In this document: piece by piece, positions 42,928-52,674 of the stretch
Layout: each line of letters starts with the position of its first letter
How positions within the stretch are numbered: position 1 is the stretch's first letter
Source: Bdellovibrionales bacterium GWA2_49_15
Lineage (GTDB): Bacteria > Bdellovibrionota > Bacteriovoracia > Bacteriovoracales > Bacteriovoracaceae
NCBI GenBank assembly: GCA_001769855.1
Contig: MEPP01000007.1
Coordinates: forward strand, 104,419 to 168,418
Length of the DNA: 64,000 bases
Direction of reading: 5' to 3'
Position numbers and translations under genes: made by a program
The notes under the pieces: model-generated
Told to the model about the DNA's origin: nothing
Databases searched by the model: none
Seen by the model: the letters and a program-made list of their open reading frames with translations, nothing else

Positions 42928-45428
42928 GTATCGGCCCTCAAATTTTCCGCCAGCTTGATTAAGTCGGCAAAGACACCGGCCGCAGTCACCTGAGCACCCG
43001 CACCAGGCCCTTGAACAACCAGGGGATACTGCTGGTAGCGGTTGGTTGTGTATGCGATGCAATTCTCACTGCCTTTGAGTCGGCAAAAGGCATGATCCTC
43101 TAAAAAGGCGTTGAGGCCGACAGAAATTTTTCCTTCCTGATCCTTATTACAAATTTTACCGGTGAAACGGAGGTGCTTTTTTTCTGACTGGAATTTGGCA
43201 CGCTTCTCTTCCATGGGGGCATCCAGTTCCGAGACGCGATTCATGAACTCTTCCACGGAACAAGCGCGCAGGTGCTCAGGCACCAAACTTTCGACCTGGA
43301 CATCCTCAATACTTAAGTCCAGGCCCATCTCACGGGCCAAAATAATGACCTTCCGGGCGACATCCATCCCTGAAAGGTCATCCCGGGGATCGGGTTCCGT
43401 ATAGCCCAAATCTTTGGCCTTTTTTAAAATTTCAGAAAATCGCACGGCCCCGCTAAACTGATTAAAAATAAAGCTCAAGGTGCCCGACAAGACTCCTTCG
43501 ATTTCATGAATTTTATCTCCCGTGGCAATCAAATCTTTGAGCGTCGAAATGATAGGAAGGCCCGCGCCGACTGTCGTCTCATAGTATAAATAACGTCCGC
43601 TTCTTTTGTGAGACCTGGATAAACCAGAGTAGATTTCCTGCGAGATCTTTTTGAGCCGCCTCAAATCCCCGGCAAGGCCTTTTTTATTGGGAGTGATGAT
43701 GTGAAATCCCTGGGACAACCAGCTTTGATAATAATTGGGAATCTCATCACTGGCGGTGCAATCCAGAATAATTTTATGGGGAGCGCCATCCTGCTCAAGG
43801 TGGGCCAGCATCTTGCTAAAGTCAACCGGGACTCCGTTGCTCTTAAGCAGCTTTACGGGGTCTGATTGAAAGATGGCATCGCCGAGAAACATACTCTTGG
43901 AGTTAGCGACACACTTCAAAACCAAATTAATATTAAATCTTTTCTTAAGCTCGGCCCGCTGCTGGTCAATTTGCTGGAGAAAAGTTGCGCCAATTAACCC
44001 CGGACCGACCAGGGCCAGGTTGAGGGTCAAAGAAGAAAGATGGAAAGAGGCATGGGCCGCGCGGAGGCCTTTTTGTAAATCTTCATTTTTAACCACCACG
44101 GAGATATTTCGCTCGCTACTTCCTTGGGCGATCATACGAATATTGACATTCGCCCGGGCCAGGGCCTTAAAAAATTGGCCGGAAATTCCCCGCACCCGAT
44201 TCATCTGATCACCGATCAAGGCCAAGATACCGGCGTCTTCTTCCAAAGCGATTCGCGGAATATGGCCCAACTCCATCTCAGTCTTAAAGGCGCGCATGGC
44301 ACAGTTTTTTGCCTTGAGGCCATACTCGGATTTGACCACAAAAGAAATGGAATACTCGCTGCTGGCCTGGGAAATCATAATGACGGAGATATTATCGGTG
44401 AACAAGGCGCCAAATAAACGGGTGGCAATTCCCGGCACGCCAATCATGAAGGCACCTTCCACGTTGATCACCGAGACATTTTTCATACAGGCCAGGGCCT
44501 TGACTGGATTTATCTCGTTGCCGCTTTGAGAGGCATTGGAGATCGTCGTACCTTTATTTTGGGGGGAAAAGGTGTTTTTCAGAAAAATGGGAATGCCTTT
44601 TTCCATCGCCGGCTGCATGGTTTTGGGATGAAGTACCTTAGAGCCAAAGTACGCCATCTCCATGGCCTCATGATAGGAAATTTCCTCGAGGAGATGGGCC
44701 TTAGGCACCAATTTTGGATCGGCGGATAAGCAGCCATCCACGTCACTCCAGATGGTGATGTCTTTGGCATCCAGAAGGAATCCCAAAAGCGAGGCGGAAA
44801 AATCACTGCCATTGCGCTTTAACGTCGTGGGCACACCGGTAATCGAGGTCGCCACATAGCCGGTGACAATGCAAGGACCGGGGTCCTTTGTTTTTATTTT
44901 GTCACGCAGTTTGGTTTGCGAGACGGCGGCATGCAAGCTCGGCCCGGTGGAAGAATGTTCCACGATAAGAAAGTCTCTGGCATCCAGGCGTGAGCAAGAA
45001 ATTTTCTCCTGTTGCAAAAAATACACCATCATCCAGGTGGACCAAAGTTCGCCAAAACCAGTGACAAACTCAAATTGCTCCTCAGTGTACTGGCCGGTGG
45101 CGATGACGTTCGCAAGAGTGACCTCAATCAAAGCACGGTCGTCACTCATGGCCTGCTGAAATTTTCTCAGGTATTCCGGGGCCAGCTCATATAATGTCTC
45201 TTCGTGCTGTCGAATTAATAGCTCGAGAGCGTTCTTATATTCAACATTTTTGTTCCTGGCAAAGTTCAAAAGACCGACTAGCTTATCTGTAACCCCGGCC
45301 ATGGCCGATAAGACAAAAAAACTGTCGTCCTTTGTCGGGATGTTCTTGATGATGCTACACACCCGCTTGAAGCATTCAGCATTGGCCAAACTGGAGCCAC
45401 CGAATTTGTGAACGGAAATCGCACTCAT
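42924..45428 (-). CDS. thrA: Bifunctional aspartate kinase / homoserine dehydrogenase
   Basis: 834 residues from the ATG at 45428, preceded by AAGGG. The kinase domain starts with SVHKFGGSSLANAE, two ACT-type regulatory stretches lie near 320-450, and the homoserine dehydrogenase part begins with LALVGPGLIGATFL (NAD-binding, about residue 465) and carries the EGVLSGTLSFIFNQF signature. It catalyses the first and third steps to threonine; the ACT region implies feedback inhibition by threonine. It sits 4 bp after the acyl-CoA dehydrogenase stop. Confidence 0.96.
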   Translation of the reverse strand: MSAISVHKFGGSSLANAECFKRVCSIIKNIPTKDDSFFVLSAMAGVTDKLVGLLNFARNKNVEYKNALELLIRQHEETLYELAPEYLRKFQQAMSDDRALIEVTLANVIATGQYTEEQFEFVTGFGELWSTWMMVYFLQQEKISCSRLDARDFLIVEHSSTGPSLHAAVSQTKLRDKIKTKDPGPCIVTGYVATSITGVPTTLKRNGSDFSASLLGFLLDAKDITIWSDVDGCLSADPKLVPKAHLLEEISYHEAMEMAYFGSKVLHPKTMQPAMEKGIPIFLKNTFSPQNKGTTISNASQSGNEINPVKALACMKNVSVINVEGAFMIGVPGIATRLFGALFTDNISVIMISQASSEYSISFVVKSEYGLKAKNCAMRAFKTEMELGHIPRIALEEDAGILALIGDQMNRVRGISGQFFKALARANVNIRMIAQGSSERNISVVVKNEDLQKGLRAAHASFHLSSLTLNLALVGPGLIGATFLQQIDQQRAELKKRFNINLVLKCVANSKSMFLGDAIFQSDPVKLLKSNGVPVDFSKMLAHLEQDGAPHKIILDCTASDEIPNYYQSWLSQGFHIITPNKKGLAGDLRRLKKISQEIYSGLSRSHKRSGRYLYYETTVGAGLPIISTLKDLIATGDKIHEIEGVLSGTLSFIFNQFSGAVRFSEILKKAKDLGYTEPDPRDDLSGMDVARKVIILAREMGLDLSIEDVQVESLVPEHLRACSVEEFMNRVSELDAPMEEKRAKFQSEKKHLRFTGKICNKDQEGKISVGLNAFLEDHAFCRLKGSENCIAYTTNRYQQYPLVVQGPGAGAQVTAAGVFADLIKLAENLRADT

Positions 45429-45432
45429 AAAG

Positions 45433-47136
45433 CTACCCTTCATTCATGGCATAGGCACCATCCAGTGACTGGACATGCGTACTCCAAATTTTATCAAACT
45501 GCTTCGAATTGGGAACGGGTCGGTAAATCAAACAGCGCGCCAGGAACATTTGCAGGCGCGTGCTGCTGGTCTTGGAATACAGCTGGAGGGCAAACTTGGA
45601 AAAGTCCCGCACCATAAAATCAAAAATCTGATCGAGCAGCTCATTGGGGATGGCATAAATTTTGGCATTTTCGATAATCAGTTGTCCGTAGGCCACGAGG
45701 GTGAACAGCTCGCCTAAGATCAGAAGAAAATCAAAATCCTCGGCCTGGGATTTTTTCGGGCCGGCCAGCATGAGAAGCCGTTTCAAACCTCTGATCTGCT
45801 TTTTAAAAATCTCAATATTGGGAAGGGTGATACTGTCATAGGCCAAACGGTAATCGTGGAAACGAATCTTTCCCAACCCCTTGGTGGGCCCTTGCTCAAA
45901 TAAAAATTTGTCGTTGGCGGCATCACTGCGCCTGGGAATCTCGGGAAAAACTGCCGGACTAAAAAAATAATTTTTCATAAACTTGATAATCAGGGCCATG
46001 TTGACATGAACGGTGCCTTCCAGCTTGGGCAGAGCACGAATATCCCTGGCGACGGATTCAAAAACCATATCCTTTTCAAAACCTTTGGCGGCGATGACAT
46101 CCCAAAGCAAGTTAACGACCTCCTCACCTTGAGTCGTGACCTTCATCTTCACCATGGGATTATAGAGTAAGTAGCGCCGGTCTTCGCTGGAAGCGGAACG
46201 CATATAATCCGCGGCCCTCAGAGCAAAAAGCTTCATGGCCACAATTCGACAGTATGAGTCCACAAACAATTGACGGATATGGGGAAAGTCCGTGACGGTA
46301 TGATGAAAAAGCTTTCGGTGAGAGGCATGACTGATGGATTCATAGAGGGCGTGGGTACACATTCCAATGGAGGCCCAGCCTAAATTAAACTTGCACACAT
46401 TGATCGTGTTAAGAGACGTCTCCCAGGCCTCGCGGCCGCGGGAAAGAATATCCGACTCTTGAATCGGATAATCGTGGAGCGCATACTCGGCCACATAGTT
46501 TTGTGAGTTCACCACGTTCTGAACGCACTCATATTTCTCGTGCTGAGAATCCACGGCGAAAAAGACATAGTCATCTTTCGAATCTTGCATTTTTCCGAAC
46601 GTGGAAACCAGTGCCGCCTTGTTGGCATTTCCGATATAGTATTTACGGCCCTCGGCCTTATAGGTCCCATCGGCTTGGGGTTTGAGCGTCATCTCAGAAG
46701 AATAAAGATCGGCACCGTGTTCTTTTTCCGAGAGGCCGAAGGCGAAGATGCCGCCATCTTCGAGAAGCTTGGCGGTTTTCCGTTTAAGTTCCTCGTTGTT
46801 GCTCATCCAGATAGGACCGAGTCCGAGCATGGTCACCTGCCAGGTGTACCAATAGTTTAAGCCGTAAAAACCCAGGATCTCGTTAAATCCGCAGTTGCGC
46901 CAGGTATCCCAGCGAGAGTCCGAGGCACCGTGGCCGGCCGGAGTCATGAGGGTGGAAAATATCTTCTCTTTTTTTACAAACTCCAAAAAATCGGCATACC
47001 AAACGCGCTCATGATCATCGCTTTTAAGTCGCCTCTTGCCTCTCGTTTCAAAAAACGCGATGGTTTTGAGCATGATCTCGCGAGACTTTTGATCGGGATA
47101 GTCGCGGGTATGTTTTTTGGGATTCAGTAAAATCAT
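45433..47136 (-). CDS. Acyl-CoA dehydrogenase family protein
   Basis: 567 residues from the ATG at 47136, with GGAGG 5 bases upstream. The central part has the FAD/acyl-CoA dehydrogenase layout: FAFGLSEKEHGADLYSSEMT near 140, KYYIGNANKAALVSTFGK near 175, and a helical C-terminal domain with a KVTTQGEEVVNLLWDVIAAKG segment. Acyl-CoA dehydrogenases form 2-enoyl-CoAs with FAD. It is the first gene of the cluster with thrA-thrB-thrC (4-bp gap), an unusual partner for threonine synthesis. The specific acyl substrate is unknown. Confidence 0.85.
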   Translation of the reverse strand: MILLNPKKHTRDYPDQKSREIMLKTIAFFETRGKRRLKSDDHERVWYADFLEFVKKEKIFSTLMTPAGHGASDSRWDTWRNCGFNEILGFYGLNYWYTWQVTMLGLGPIWMSNNEELKRKTAKLLEDGGIFAFGLSEKEHGADLYSSEMTLKPQADGTYKAEGRKYYIGNANKAALVSTFGKMQDSKDDYVFFAVDSQHEKYECVQNVVNSQNYVAEYALHDYPIQESDILSRGREAWETSLNTINVCKFNLGWASIGMCTHALYESISHASHRKLFHHTVTDFPHIRQLFVDSYCRIVAMKLFALRAADYMRSASSEDRRYLLYNPMVKMKVTTQGEEVVNLLWDVIAAKGFEKDMVFESVARDIRALPKLEGTVHVNMALIIKFMKNYFFSPAVFPEIPRRSDAANDKFLFEQGPTKGLGKIRFHDYRLAYDSITLPNIEIFKKQIRGLKRLLMLAGPKKSQAEDFDFLLILGELFTLVAYGQLIIENAKIYAIPNELLDQIFDFMVRDFSKFALQLYSKTSSTRLQMFLARCLIYRPVPNSKQFDKIWSTHVQSLDGAYAMNEG

Positions 47137-47236
47137 GGGCGCCTCCGAAAATCTTCGAAATTCTTCGCCCATTAATGCTAACTTGTATCCCCATATCAGT
47201 CAGGAGAAAAATAATACCCGCCCAAAACTCTCCGGC

Positions 47237-48394
47237 TTATTCAAAACGAAAAATCTTTTTATTAATCCCGAGGGAGATGACCAGGCCGACCACCAAACCA
47301 ATGGCAATATGATTGAGGGCCAGGCTGACTCCTGCAGTGACCAGCATGACAAAGGCATTCACCTTGTCACTTTGATCTCGCGATACCAGCGCCAGACTCA
47401 GGCCGCTAAACGAAAGCATGACGCCCAAAATCGTCAGAGGAAAAGAAGCACATAAAATGCCAAAGGCGCTTCCCATGGAAATGGCGAGAATCATTTTCAC
47501 CACGCCTAAAAAAATGATTGAGCCATTTGTTCGGGCGCCAAAATGATGCTGTCCCGCCAGGCCTCCGGCACCATGGCACATGGGCATCCCGCCAAACCAG
47601 GCCGACACCAGATTCATCAGGCCGACAGAGATTGCCACCTTTTTAGGTTGCAGGGGACGATCTGGAAAAAGATCTGCGGAAAGCGCACAGACGGCGATAA
47701 CGGAGTTAAGCAGCGTAAGGGGAATTTGAGGCAAGGCCGCCCGAGGGAAGGCACTCACAAAATCACTCAGCTGTAGTTGGTAGAGATGAGGAAACCATAA
47801 ATGGAATTCGGTGGTGTGCAATTGAGTGGAGGCCGTGTGAGCGGCAATCAGCATTCCCGCAATAAAGACTAAGATGGCCACGGGAATTTTTCTAAAGTGA
47901 AAGCTGACCAGAACCGCAAGAAACGTCACAATCCCGGTGCTCAGACTATCGAGGCCAAAAAGATTCTTGGCGTTGCCGATCATTTGGATTCCCTTCATCA
48001 GAAGCGATAGGCCAACCGCCAGCTGAATTCCGCGAATGACACTTTTGGGAATCATGCGATTCAACCAGCTAACAGCGCCGGAAAGGCCAATCAGAAAAAT
48101 AAAAACGCTGACGATAATTCCGGCGGCCAAAATTTGCGGCACCGATAACCCTTCCGAGATTGCCACGGCAGCAATGGCCTTCATGGGTTGCACCGCCATG
48201 GGGAGAGAAAAGGTCAGCCCGGTCACAAGATTAAAAAAACCGGCAAAAAATAACCCGGCGGCAAAGTCGAGTCCATTGGTGGCCGCCATGCCAACCAGAA
48301 GAGGAAGAAAAGTTCCCAAATCACCAAGCGATCCGGCCAGCTCATAACGATTGAATTTTGCTTTTTTAAGATTATCTAATATTGTGGTCAACAC
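47237..48394 (-). CDS. Molybdate transporter, MOT1/SulP-related
   Basis: 385 residues, about 10 hydrophobic segments. The opening YELAGSLGDLGTFLPLLVGM and the later AVQPMKAIAAVAISEG and GGMPMCHGAGGLAGQ segments are typical of the MOT1 (MFS_MOT1) molybdate/sulfate transporter family. It would import molybdate for the cofactor operon in which it is last. The start is a GTG overlapping the preceding gene by 7 bp; an AAAGGCGG lies some 10 bases upstream. Confidence 0.85.
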   Translation of the reverse strand: MLTTILDNLKKAKFNRYELAGSLGDLGTFLPLLVGMAATNGLDFAAGLFFAGFFNLVTGLTFSLPMAVQPMKAIAAVAISEGLSVPQILAAGIIVSVFIFLIGLSGAVSWLNRMIPKSVIRGIQLAVGLSLLMKGIQMIGNAKNLFGLDSLSTGIVTFLAVLVSFHFRKIPVAILVFIAGMLIAAHTASTQLHTTEFHLWFPHLYQLQLSDFVSAFPRAALPQIPLTLLNSVIAVCALSADLFPDRPLQPKKVAISVGLMNLVSAWFGGMPMCHGAGGLAGQHHFGARTNGSIIFLGVVKMILAISMGSAFGILCASFPLTILGVMLSFSGLSLALVSRDQSDKVNAFVMLVTAGVSLALNHIAIGLVVGLVISLGINKKIFRFE

Positions 48395-49452
48395 GAAGGA
48401 AGGCCGCCTTTTAGGGAGTACACGTTATCGGCACCTCTACGCTGCAGCTCCGTGACAAGTCGCTGGCTGCGAATGCCGCGAGCACAGAAGAACAAATATT
48501 TTTTCTGCCGTTCAAGAGAATCACAAAGCCCTGGAGTTTTATACAAGGGTACGGCAGGGGTATCTTTTAGAAAGCTGTAGTCTGAAGAATTTATTTCCAC
48601 CTGAGAACGAATATCAATCCACACGAACTGCTCTTTTCTCATCAGGGCATGCTCGAGATCAATTTCAGAGGGAGAATCATACTCAAGCAGAATCTCGTTC
48701 CAACTTTTTTTCCCGGAGCAGTATGGGCAAGTTTCCTTTTGATGGAAAGAATGTTTCAAGGTCTCCAACGATTTTAAATCAAAGGTCAAAATCTCCCCTG
48801 GCTTCAAGCTGGAACGGCCCAAGAGCGCATCGACAGCGACGAGACCCTGGAGCGAACCAAAGGCCATGGCCGTGGCCCCCAAGACACCGACTTCAGCGCA
48901 GTTGCCGACACACCCGTCAGTCAATTTTTCAGGATAAAGACAGCGCAGGCAAGGTGAGCCTTTTTGTGAGTCAAAATAAAGAATCTGGCCCTCATACTGA
49001 TAAATACTGGCCTGAACTAATTTCTTTCTAAGGTGCAAGCAGGCGTCGTGAATAAGAAACTTGGCCTTAAAATTATCGGTGCAATCCAAAACTAGATCGG
49101 CATCTTTTACCAAGCTAATGATATTCTCAGCCCCAAGCATGGCAGGAATGGATTCAAGGGTGAGAAAAGGCGCCATGGCCTCGAGACGGGTCTTGGCAAT
49201 ATCGGCCTTAAACTTGCCACAGTCAGCGGGAGTAAAAAGAAACTGACGATGAAGATTGCTCACCTCCACTCGATCATGATCGATAATGGTGAGATGACCG
49301 ACGCCCGCCAGGCCTAAGGCCACGAGGGCGGGATGTCCTAGACCACCAGCACCGACGACCACAACTTTGCTAGCCAAGAGTTTTTCTTGAGATTGAAGTC
49401 CAAAATCGTTGAGAATAATTTGCCGTTTAAAATATTCCTTCATGTCAATCAT
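48388..49452 (-). CDS. moeB: MoeB-type adenylyltransferase fused to a rhodanese domain
   Basis: 354 residues from the ATG at 49452, overlapping the moaE stop as ATGA. The E1-like domain has VVVVGAGGLGHPALVALG, the R in HRQFLF, a CTDNF motif, Zn-binding CLRC/CPYC pairs and the catalytic Cys in NCAEVGVLG. A C-terminal rhodanese domain (about 262-354) carries its own Cys in FFCARGIRSQRL. It adenylates the C-terminal Gly of MoaD; the rhodanese part may supply sulfur for the thiocarboxylate. Confidence 0.93.
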   Translation of the reverse strand: MIDMKEYFKRQIILNDFGLQSQEKLLASKVVVVGAGGLGHPALVALGLAGVGHLTIIDHDRVEVSNLHRQFLFTPADCGKFKADIAKTRLEAMAPFLTLESIPAMLGAENIISLVKDADLVLDCTDNFKAKFLIHDACLHLRKKLVQASIYQYEGQILYFDSQKGSPCLRCLYPEKLTDGCVGNCAEVGVLGATAMAFGSLQGLVAVDALLGRSSLKPGEILTFDLKSLETLKHSFHQKETCPYCSGKKSWNEILLEYDSPSEIDLEHALMRKEQFVWIDIRSQVEINSSDYSFLKDTPAVPLYKTPGLCDSLERQKKYLFFCARGIRSQRLVTELQRRGADNVYSLKGGLPSC

Positions 49453-49880
49453 GGGTGCGGTCCTCCACAAGAATGACAGGCCACCCAATCGCTCGCACCT
49501 TCAACGTAATGTTCCTTTTTCCAGATCGGGACGCGCCGCTTGATTTCATCGATCACAAACTGGCAGACAAAAAAGGCTTCGGTGCGGTGAGGCGCAGAAA
49601 CCGCGACCCGAAGCGCAACCTCACCAAGCTCGAGATGCCCATAGCGATGAATGGCGTAAATGTGTTTAATCCCAAATTTCAGAAAGGCGTCATTAATAAT
49701 TGCATCACCCTCAAGCTGGGCCATCTCATTAAAGCACTCATACTCCAGAGAGCGGACGGCACGGCCTTCATTATGATTGCGGACCACGCCTTCAAATAAA
49801 ACAATTCCGCCATTATTGAGAGATTTCAAGAGAGGGGGAATTTCGATTTCATTGATCGCTTTTGTGGTTAGGACAAACAT
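49449..49880 (-). CDS. moaE: Molybdopterin synthase catalytic subunit MoaE
   Basis: 143 residues with the MoaE segments SAPHRTEAFFVCQFVIDEIK and RRVPIWKKEHYVEG, which carry the catalytic Lys/Arg residues. With MoaD it inserts two sulfurs into precursor Z to make molybdopterin. It begins 2 bp after the moaD stop. Confidence 0.95.
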   Translation of the reverse strand: MFVLTTKAINEIEIPPLLKSLNNGGIVLFEGVVRNHNEGRAVRSLEYECFNEMAQLEGDAIINDAFLKFGIKHIYAIHRYGHLELGEVALRVAVSAPHRTEAFFVCQFVIDEIKRRVPIWKKEHYVEGASDWVACHSCGGPHP

Positions 49881-49882
49881 CG

Positions 49883-50122
49883 TTAACCTCCTGCCACGGG
49901 TGGAAGAAAAACAATTTCATCATCGGCCTTAATCTGACAGTTCCATTCCTCATAATGCCGATTAATCGACACTTTGAGATGTGAGGTATCTAAGGGAAAC
50001 CTATGGCGCAAATTGAGTTGCTGAAAAAGTTCCATGGCGTTAGATGCGGTGGTCTCGACCACCTCTTCTCCTGCGCCAACTTTCTCTCTTAACGCAGCAA
50101 AATATCGTACTTTGACTTTCAT
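49883..50122 (-). CDS. moaD: Molybdopterin synthase sulfur carrier MoaD
   Basis: 79 residues, ubiquitin-like, ending in the required Gly-Gly (VFLPPVAGG) that is thiocarboxylated. The ATG overlaps the preceding mobBA stop as ATGA. It is the small partner of MoaE. Confidence 0.93.
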   Translation of the reverse strand: MKVKVRYFAALREKVGAGEEVVETTASNAMELFQQLNLRHRFPLDTSHLKVSINRHYEEWNCQIKADDEIVFLPPVAGG

Positions 50123-51255
50123 AATGTCACCCCCATTTTTGCTAAAACGCTGGCGTAATCTTCGGGCGTATTGGCATTCAGCAATTTTTCGACGTTAGGA
50201 TTCGTCAGAGGATGAAAAAGCGAATTGAGCAACATTTTGCGAGGACATTGAACACCAAGGCCGATAAAGCTAAAGAGCTTCTGCTTGAATTCGGGACGAT
50301 AAATCGCCGACAAAGGTTCAGGTAGACCTTCCTCATCAACATGACCAGACACCAAGGCCAGGGGATGGGCGTTCTCGATGAGGTGTTGGATATGCGCCTC
50401 ATCCACTAAAGGCAAATCACAGGCCATAACGAGCCATCTGGCCTCAGGATAGGTCAGCATGGCCGAAAGAATTCCTCCAGCGGGGCCCATCTCGATCACT
50501 CGATCATGGATTTGAGGAAGCTCCCGCAAATGGGGAGAACTCATCTGATCATTGCGGCAGGAAACAAAGGTTTTATCGCAATATTTTGCCAGCAGCTTAT
50601 AAAGGAATTGCCCCTGTGTTTCGCCGTGGTATGAAAGCGCTCCCTTGTCTTTCCCCATGCGGGAACTCTTACCACCGGCCAGCACCAGGCCATAAAGAGG
50701 CGCCTTATTGGCCTTTTCCGTGACAACATTCATTACATATTGGGCGATGCCTTCAAGGTCGTCGCGCTGAAACGTCGGCACATCCAAAGGCAACTGAAAT
50801 TTTGCCTTGCTCGATACCACAAAAGCATGAACATTCACGACACTTCCATCCTGAATCATTTTCAGAATTTCACCTTGCTCATCGACGACAACAATTTTGG
50901 GGGAGGCGATGGTCTTATGCCCTTCCACAAGGGCAAAGTGACAGTCCGAGAGATCACTCCTGAGAGAAAAAATATTCATCAAACCATTTTGAGTAAAGAC
51001 GTAATGGCAGGGATCGGAAATCAAAGAGCTGTGGGCCCCGGCGGCCCTCCCCCGATAGCTATCTTTCCCTGGATGATCCATCTCAAATTTATGGGCATCA
51101 TGCTTTATGTACGCGACTTTATAATCGCTAGAAAAATTCGCGATTAACTTTTCAACCAACGTGGTTTTACCAGAGCCCGATAGGCCGGAAAAGATAACTT
51201 CAAAGGGATGGTAAAGATATCCCCGGTCCACATGTTTTTTTTTCTGCTTTGTCAT
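50119..51255 (-). CDS. MobB-MobA fusion: molybdopterin-guanine dinucleotide synthesis
   Basis: 378 residues from the ATG at 51255 (overlaps the moaC stop as ATGA; GAGGG upstream). The N-terminal half is MobB-like with the P-loop FSGLSGSGKTTLVEKL and a nucleotide-binding fold to about residue 180. The C-terminal half is MobA, with GLVLAGGKSSRMGKDKGAL (about 187-205) and the CDLPLVD segment. MobA attaches GMP to molybdopterin, giving the bis-MGD cofactor of the DMSO-reductase family to which the downstream enzyme belongs. The MobB-first order is notable. Confidence 0.88.
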   Translation of the reverse strand: MTKQKKKHVDRGYLYHPFEVIFSGLSGSGKTTLVEKLIANFSSDYKVAYIKHDAHKFEMDHPGKDSYRGRAAGAHSSLISDPCHYVFTQNGLMNIFSLRSDLSDCHFALVEGHKTIASPKIVVVDEQGEILKMIQDGSVVNVHAFVVSSKAKFQLPLDVPTFQRDDLEGIAQYVMNVVTEKANKAPLYGLVLAGGKSSRMGKDKGALSYHGETQGQFLYKLLAKYCDKTFVSCRNDQMSSPHLRELPQIHDRVIEMGPAGGILSAMLTYPEARWLVMACDLPLVDEAHIQHLIENAHPLALVSGHVDEEGLPEPLSAIYRPEFKQKLFSFIGLGVQCPRKMLLNSLFHPLTNPNVEKLLNANTPEDYASVLAKMGVTL

Positions 51256-51731
51256 ATTACGCCCTCGCGATGAAAATCTTTCTTGCCGCCACTTTTTTCC
51301 ACTAAATAACATTCACAAATTTCCATGCCATGGCCAGCAGACTTGCACATATCGTAAACCGTTAAGGCCGCAACTTGCACCGCAGTCAAGGCTTCCATTT
51401 CAACGCCAGTTTTTCCAGTGGTTTTGACCTTGCCATCAATCTGAATAAATTCATGATCAAGCACCTTAATTTCAATCTTAACATCCTCAAGAAAAAGCGG
51501 ATGGCAGAAGGGAATTAGGTCCGAAGTTTTTTTGGCTGCCATCGTACCCGCAATAATGGCCGCATTAAAAACGGGCCCCTTCTTTGTCGTAATATCAACA
51601 CCATTAAAAGCGCTGATCACAGCTTGGGGCAATTTCATTTTGGTGCGGGCCCAGGCAATTCGCGTGGTCGGTTCCTTGTCACCGACATCGACCATTGACG
51701 GCCGGTTATTTTTATCCACATGAGTAAACAT
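51252..51731 (-). CDS. moaC: Cyclic pyranopterin monophosphate synthase MoaC
   Basis: 159 residues from the ATG at 51731, with GGAGG 5 bases upstream; the longer frame from a TTG lacks this. Active-site segments are MVDVGDKEPTTRIAWA, DLIPFCHPLFL and KTTGKTGVEMEALTA (catalytic Lys). Works with MoaA on GTP to make cyclic pyranopterin. It starts one base after the moaA stop. Confidence 0.95.
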   Translation of the reverse strand: MFTHVDKNNRPSMVDVGDKEPTTRIAWARTKMKLPQAVISAFNGVDITTKKGPVFNAAIIAGTMAAKKTSDLIPFCHPLFLEDVKIEIKVLDHEFIQIDGKVKTTGKTGVEMEALTAVQVAALTVYDMCKSAGHGMEICECYLVEKSGGKKDFHREGVI

Positions 51732-51732
51732 C

Positions 51733-52674
51733 TTAGCCTCCAATTTGATACATCGGTTCCGGGATTTCCTTAATGCGTGTCATGGGTTTCATTAACGCAA
51801 TTTCTTGCAGTAGCGGCGCATATTCGGAAGGTTGGACCCCTCTCAAATTCTTTCCATCCTCTTTCATCAGACAAGCACGCAGCACGCCTTTAGAAGAGAG
51901 TCTGAGTCGGGAGCAGCCACCGCAAAAGGGCATAGATTCTGAGGCAATCAGCCCCACTCGGCCGCCCTGGGCGGTGGTAAAAACTTGGGCGGTTGAATCG
52001 GCCGGCATCTGAACGGGAGAGAGGCCAAATTCGCTCTCAATGTCTCGCAAAATGTCGTGTCCCGAATAATGCCATTCCTGAAAATGGGGACGCACAACTC
52101 CAATATTCATCACCTCTAAGAATCGGACCTCAATATTTTCACGTTCAGCAAAACGAACAAAATTCTTAACTTCATGATGGTTGATCCCTTTCATCACCAC
52201 CGTATTAATTTTAATTTTAAATCCCATGGCCCGAGCACGCTCAATCGTATCAAGGACTCTCCCAAGACCATCGTGGGTAGTTATTTTTTTAAAGTTGTCA
52301 GGCTCCAAGCTGTCCAAGCTTATATTCATCGAACGGCATGGCCCATCTGCCAGAGCAGGAAGAAACTGCAAAAGGCGAGAAGCATTCGTGGTGAGCGAGA
52401 TTTTTTTTAAAGAAAGTTTGCCTAATTTTTCAACTACGTCAGCAAGATCGTGGCGCAAAGTAGGCTCGCCCCCTGTCAGGCGAACTTCTTCCACCCCATA
52501 GTTCACGAGATTCCCCACGATCTCGCTAATTTCATCAGACGATAAATAATCTTCTTTGTGACAAAAGGCCGCAGTCGCAGGCATGCAATAGACACAGCCA
52601 AAGTTGCAGGCATCCAGCAACGAAACTCGCAGCTTAGTTAAAGGCCTGCCGTAGGAACTTAAACGAACATTCAC
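51733..52674 (-). CDS. moaA: GTP 3',8-cyclase MoaA (radical SAM)
   Basis: 313 residues from the GTG at 52674, which overlaps the moeA stop as GTGA and has GGAG 9 bases upstream; the ATG at 52689 is the alternative. The radical-SAM cluster motif is DACNFGCVYCMP near residue 22. The second cluster region is FCGGCSRLRLSSKGVLRACLM near the C-terminus, and the protein ends in Gly-Gly as MoaA does. It forms the first pterin intermediate from GTP. Confidence 0.95.
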   Translation of the reverse strand: MNVRLSSYGRPLTKLRVSLLDACNFGCVYCMPATAAFCHKEDYLSSDEISEIVGNLVNYGVEEVRLTGGEPTLRHDLADVVEKLGKLSLKKISLTTNASRLLQFLPALADGPCRSMNISLDSLEPDNFKKITTHDGLGRVLDTIERARAMGFKIKINTVVMKGINHHEVKNFVRFAERENIEVRFLEVMNIGVVRPHFQEWHYSGHDILRDIESEFGLSPVQMPADSTAQVFTTAQGGRVGLIASESMPFCGGCSRLRLSSKGVLRACLMKEDGKNLRGVQPSEYAPLLQEIALMKPMTRIKEIPEPMYQIGG

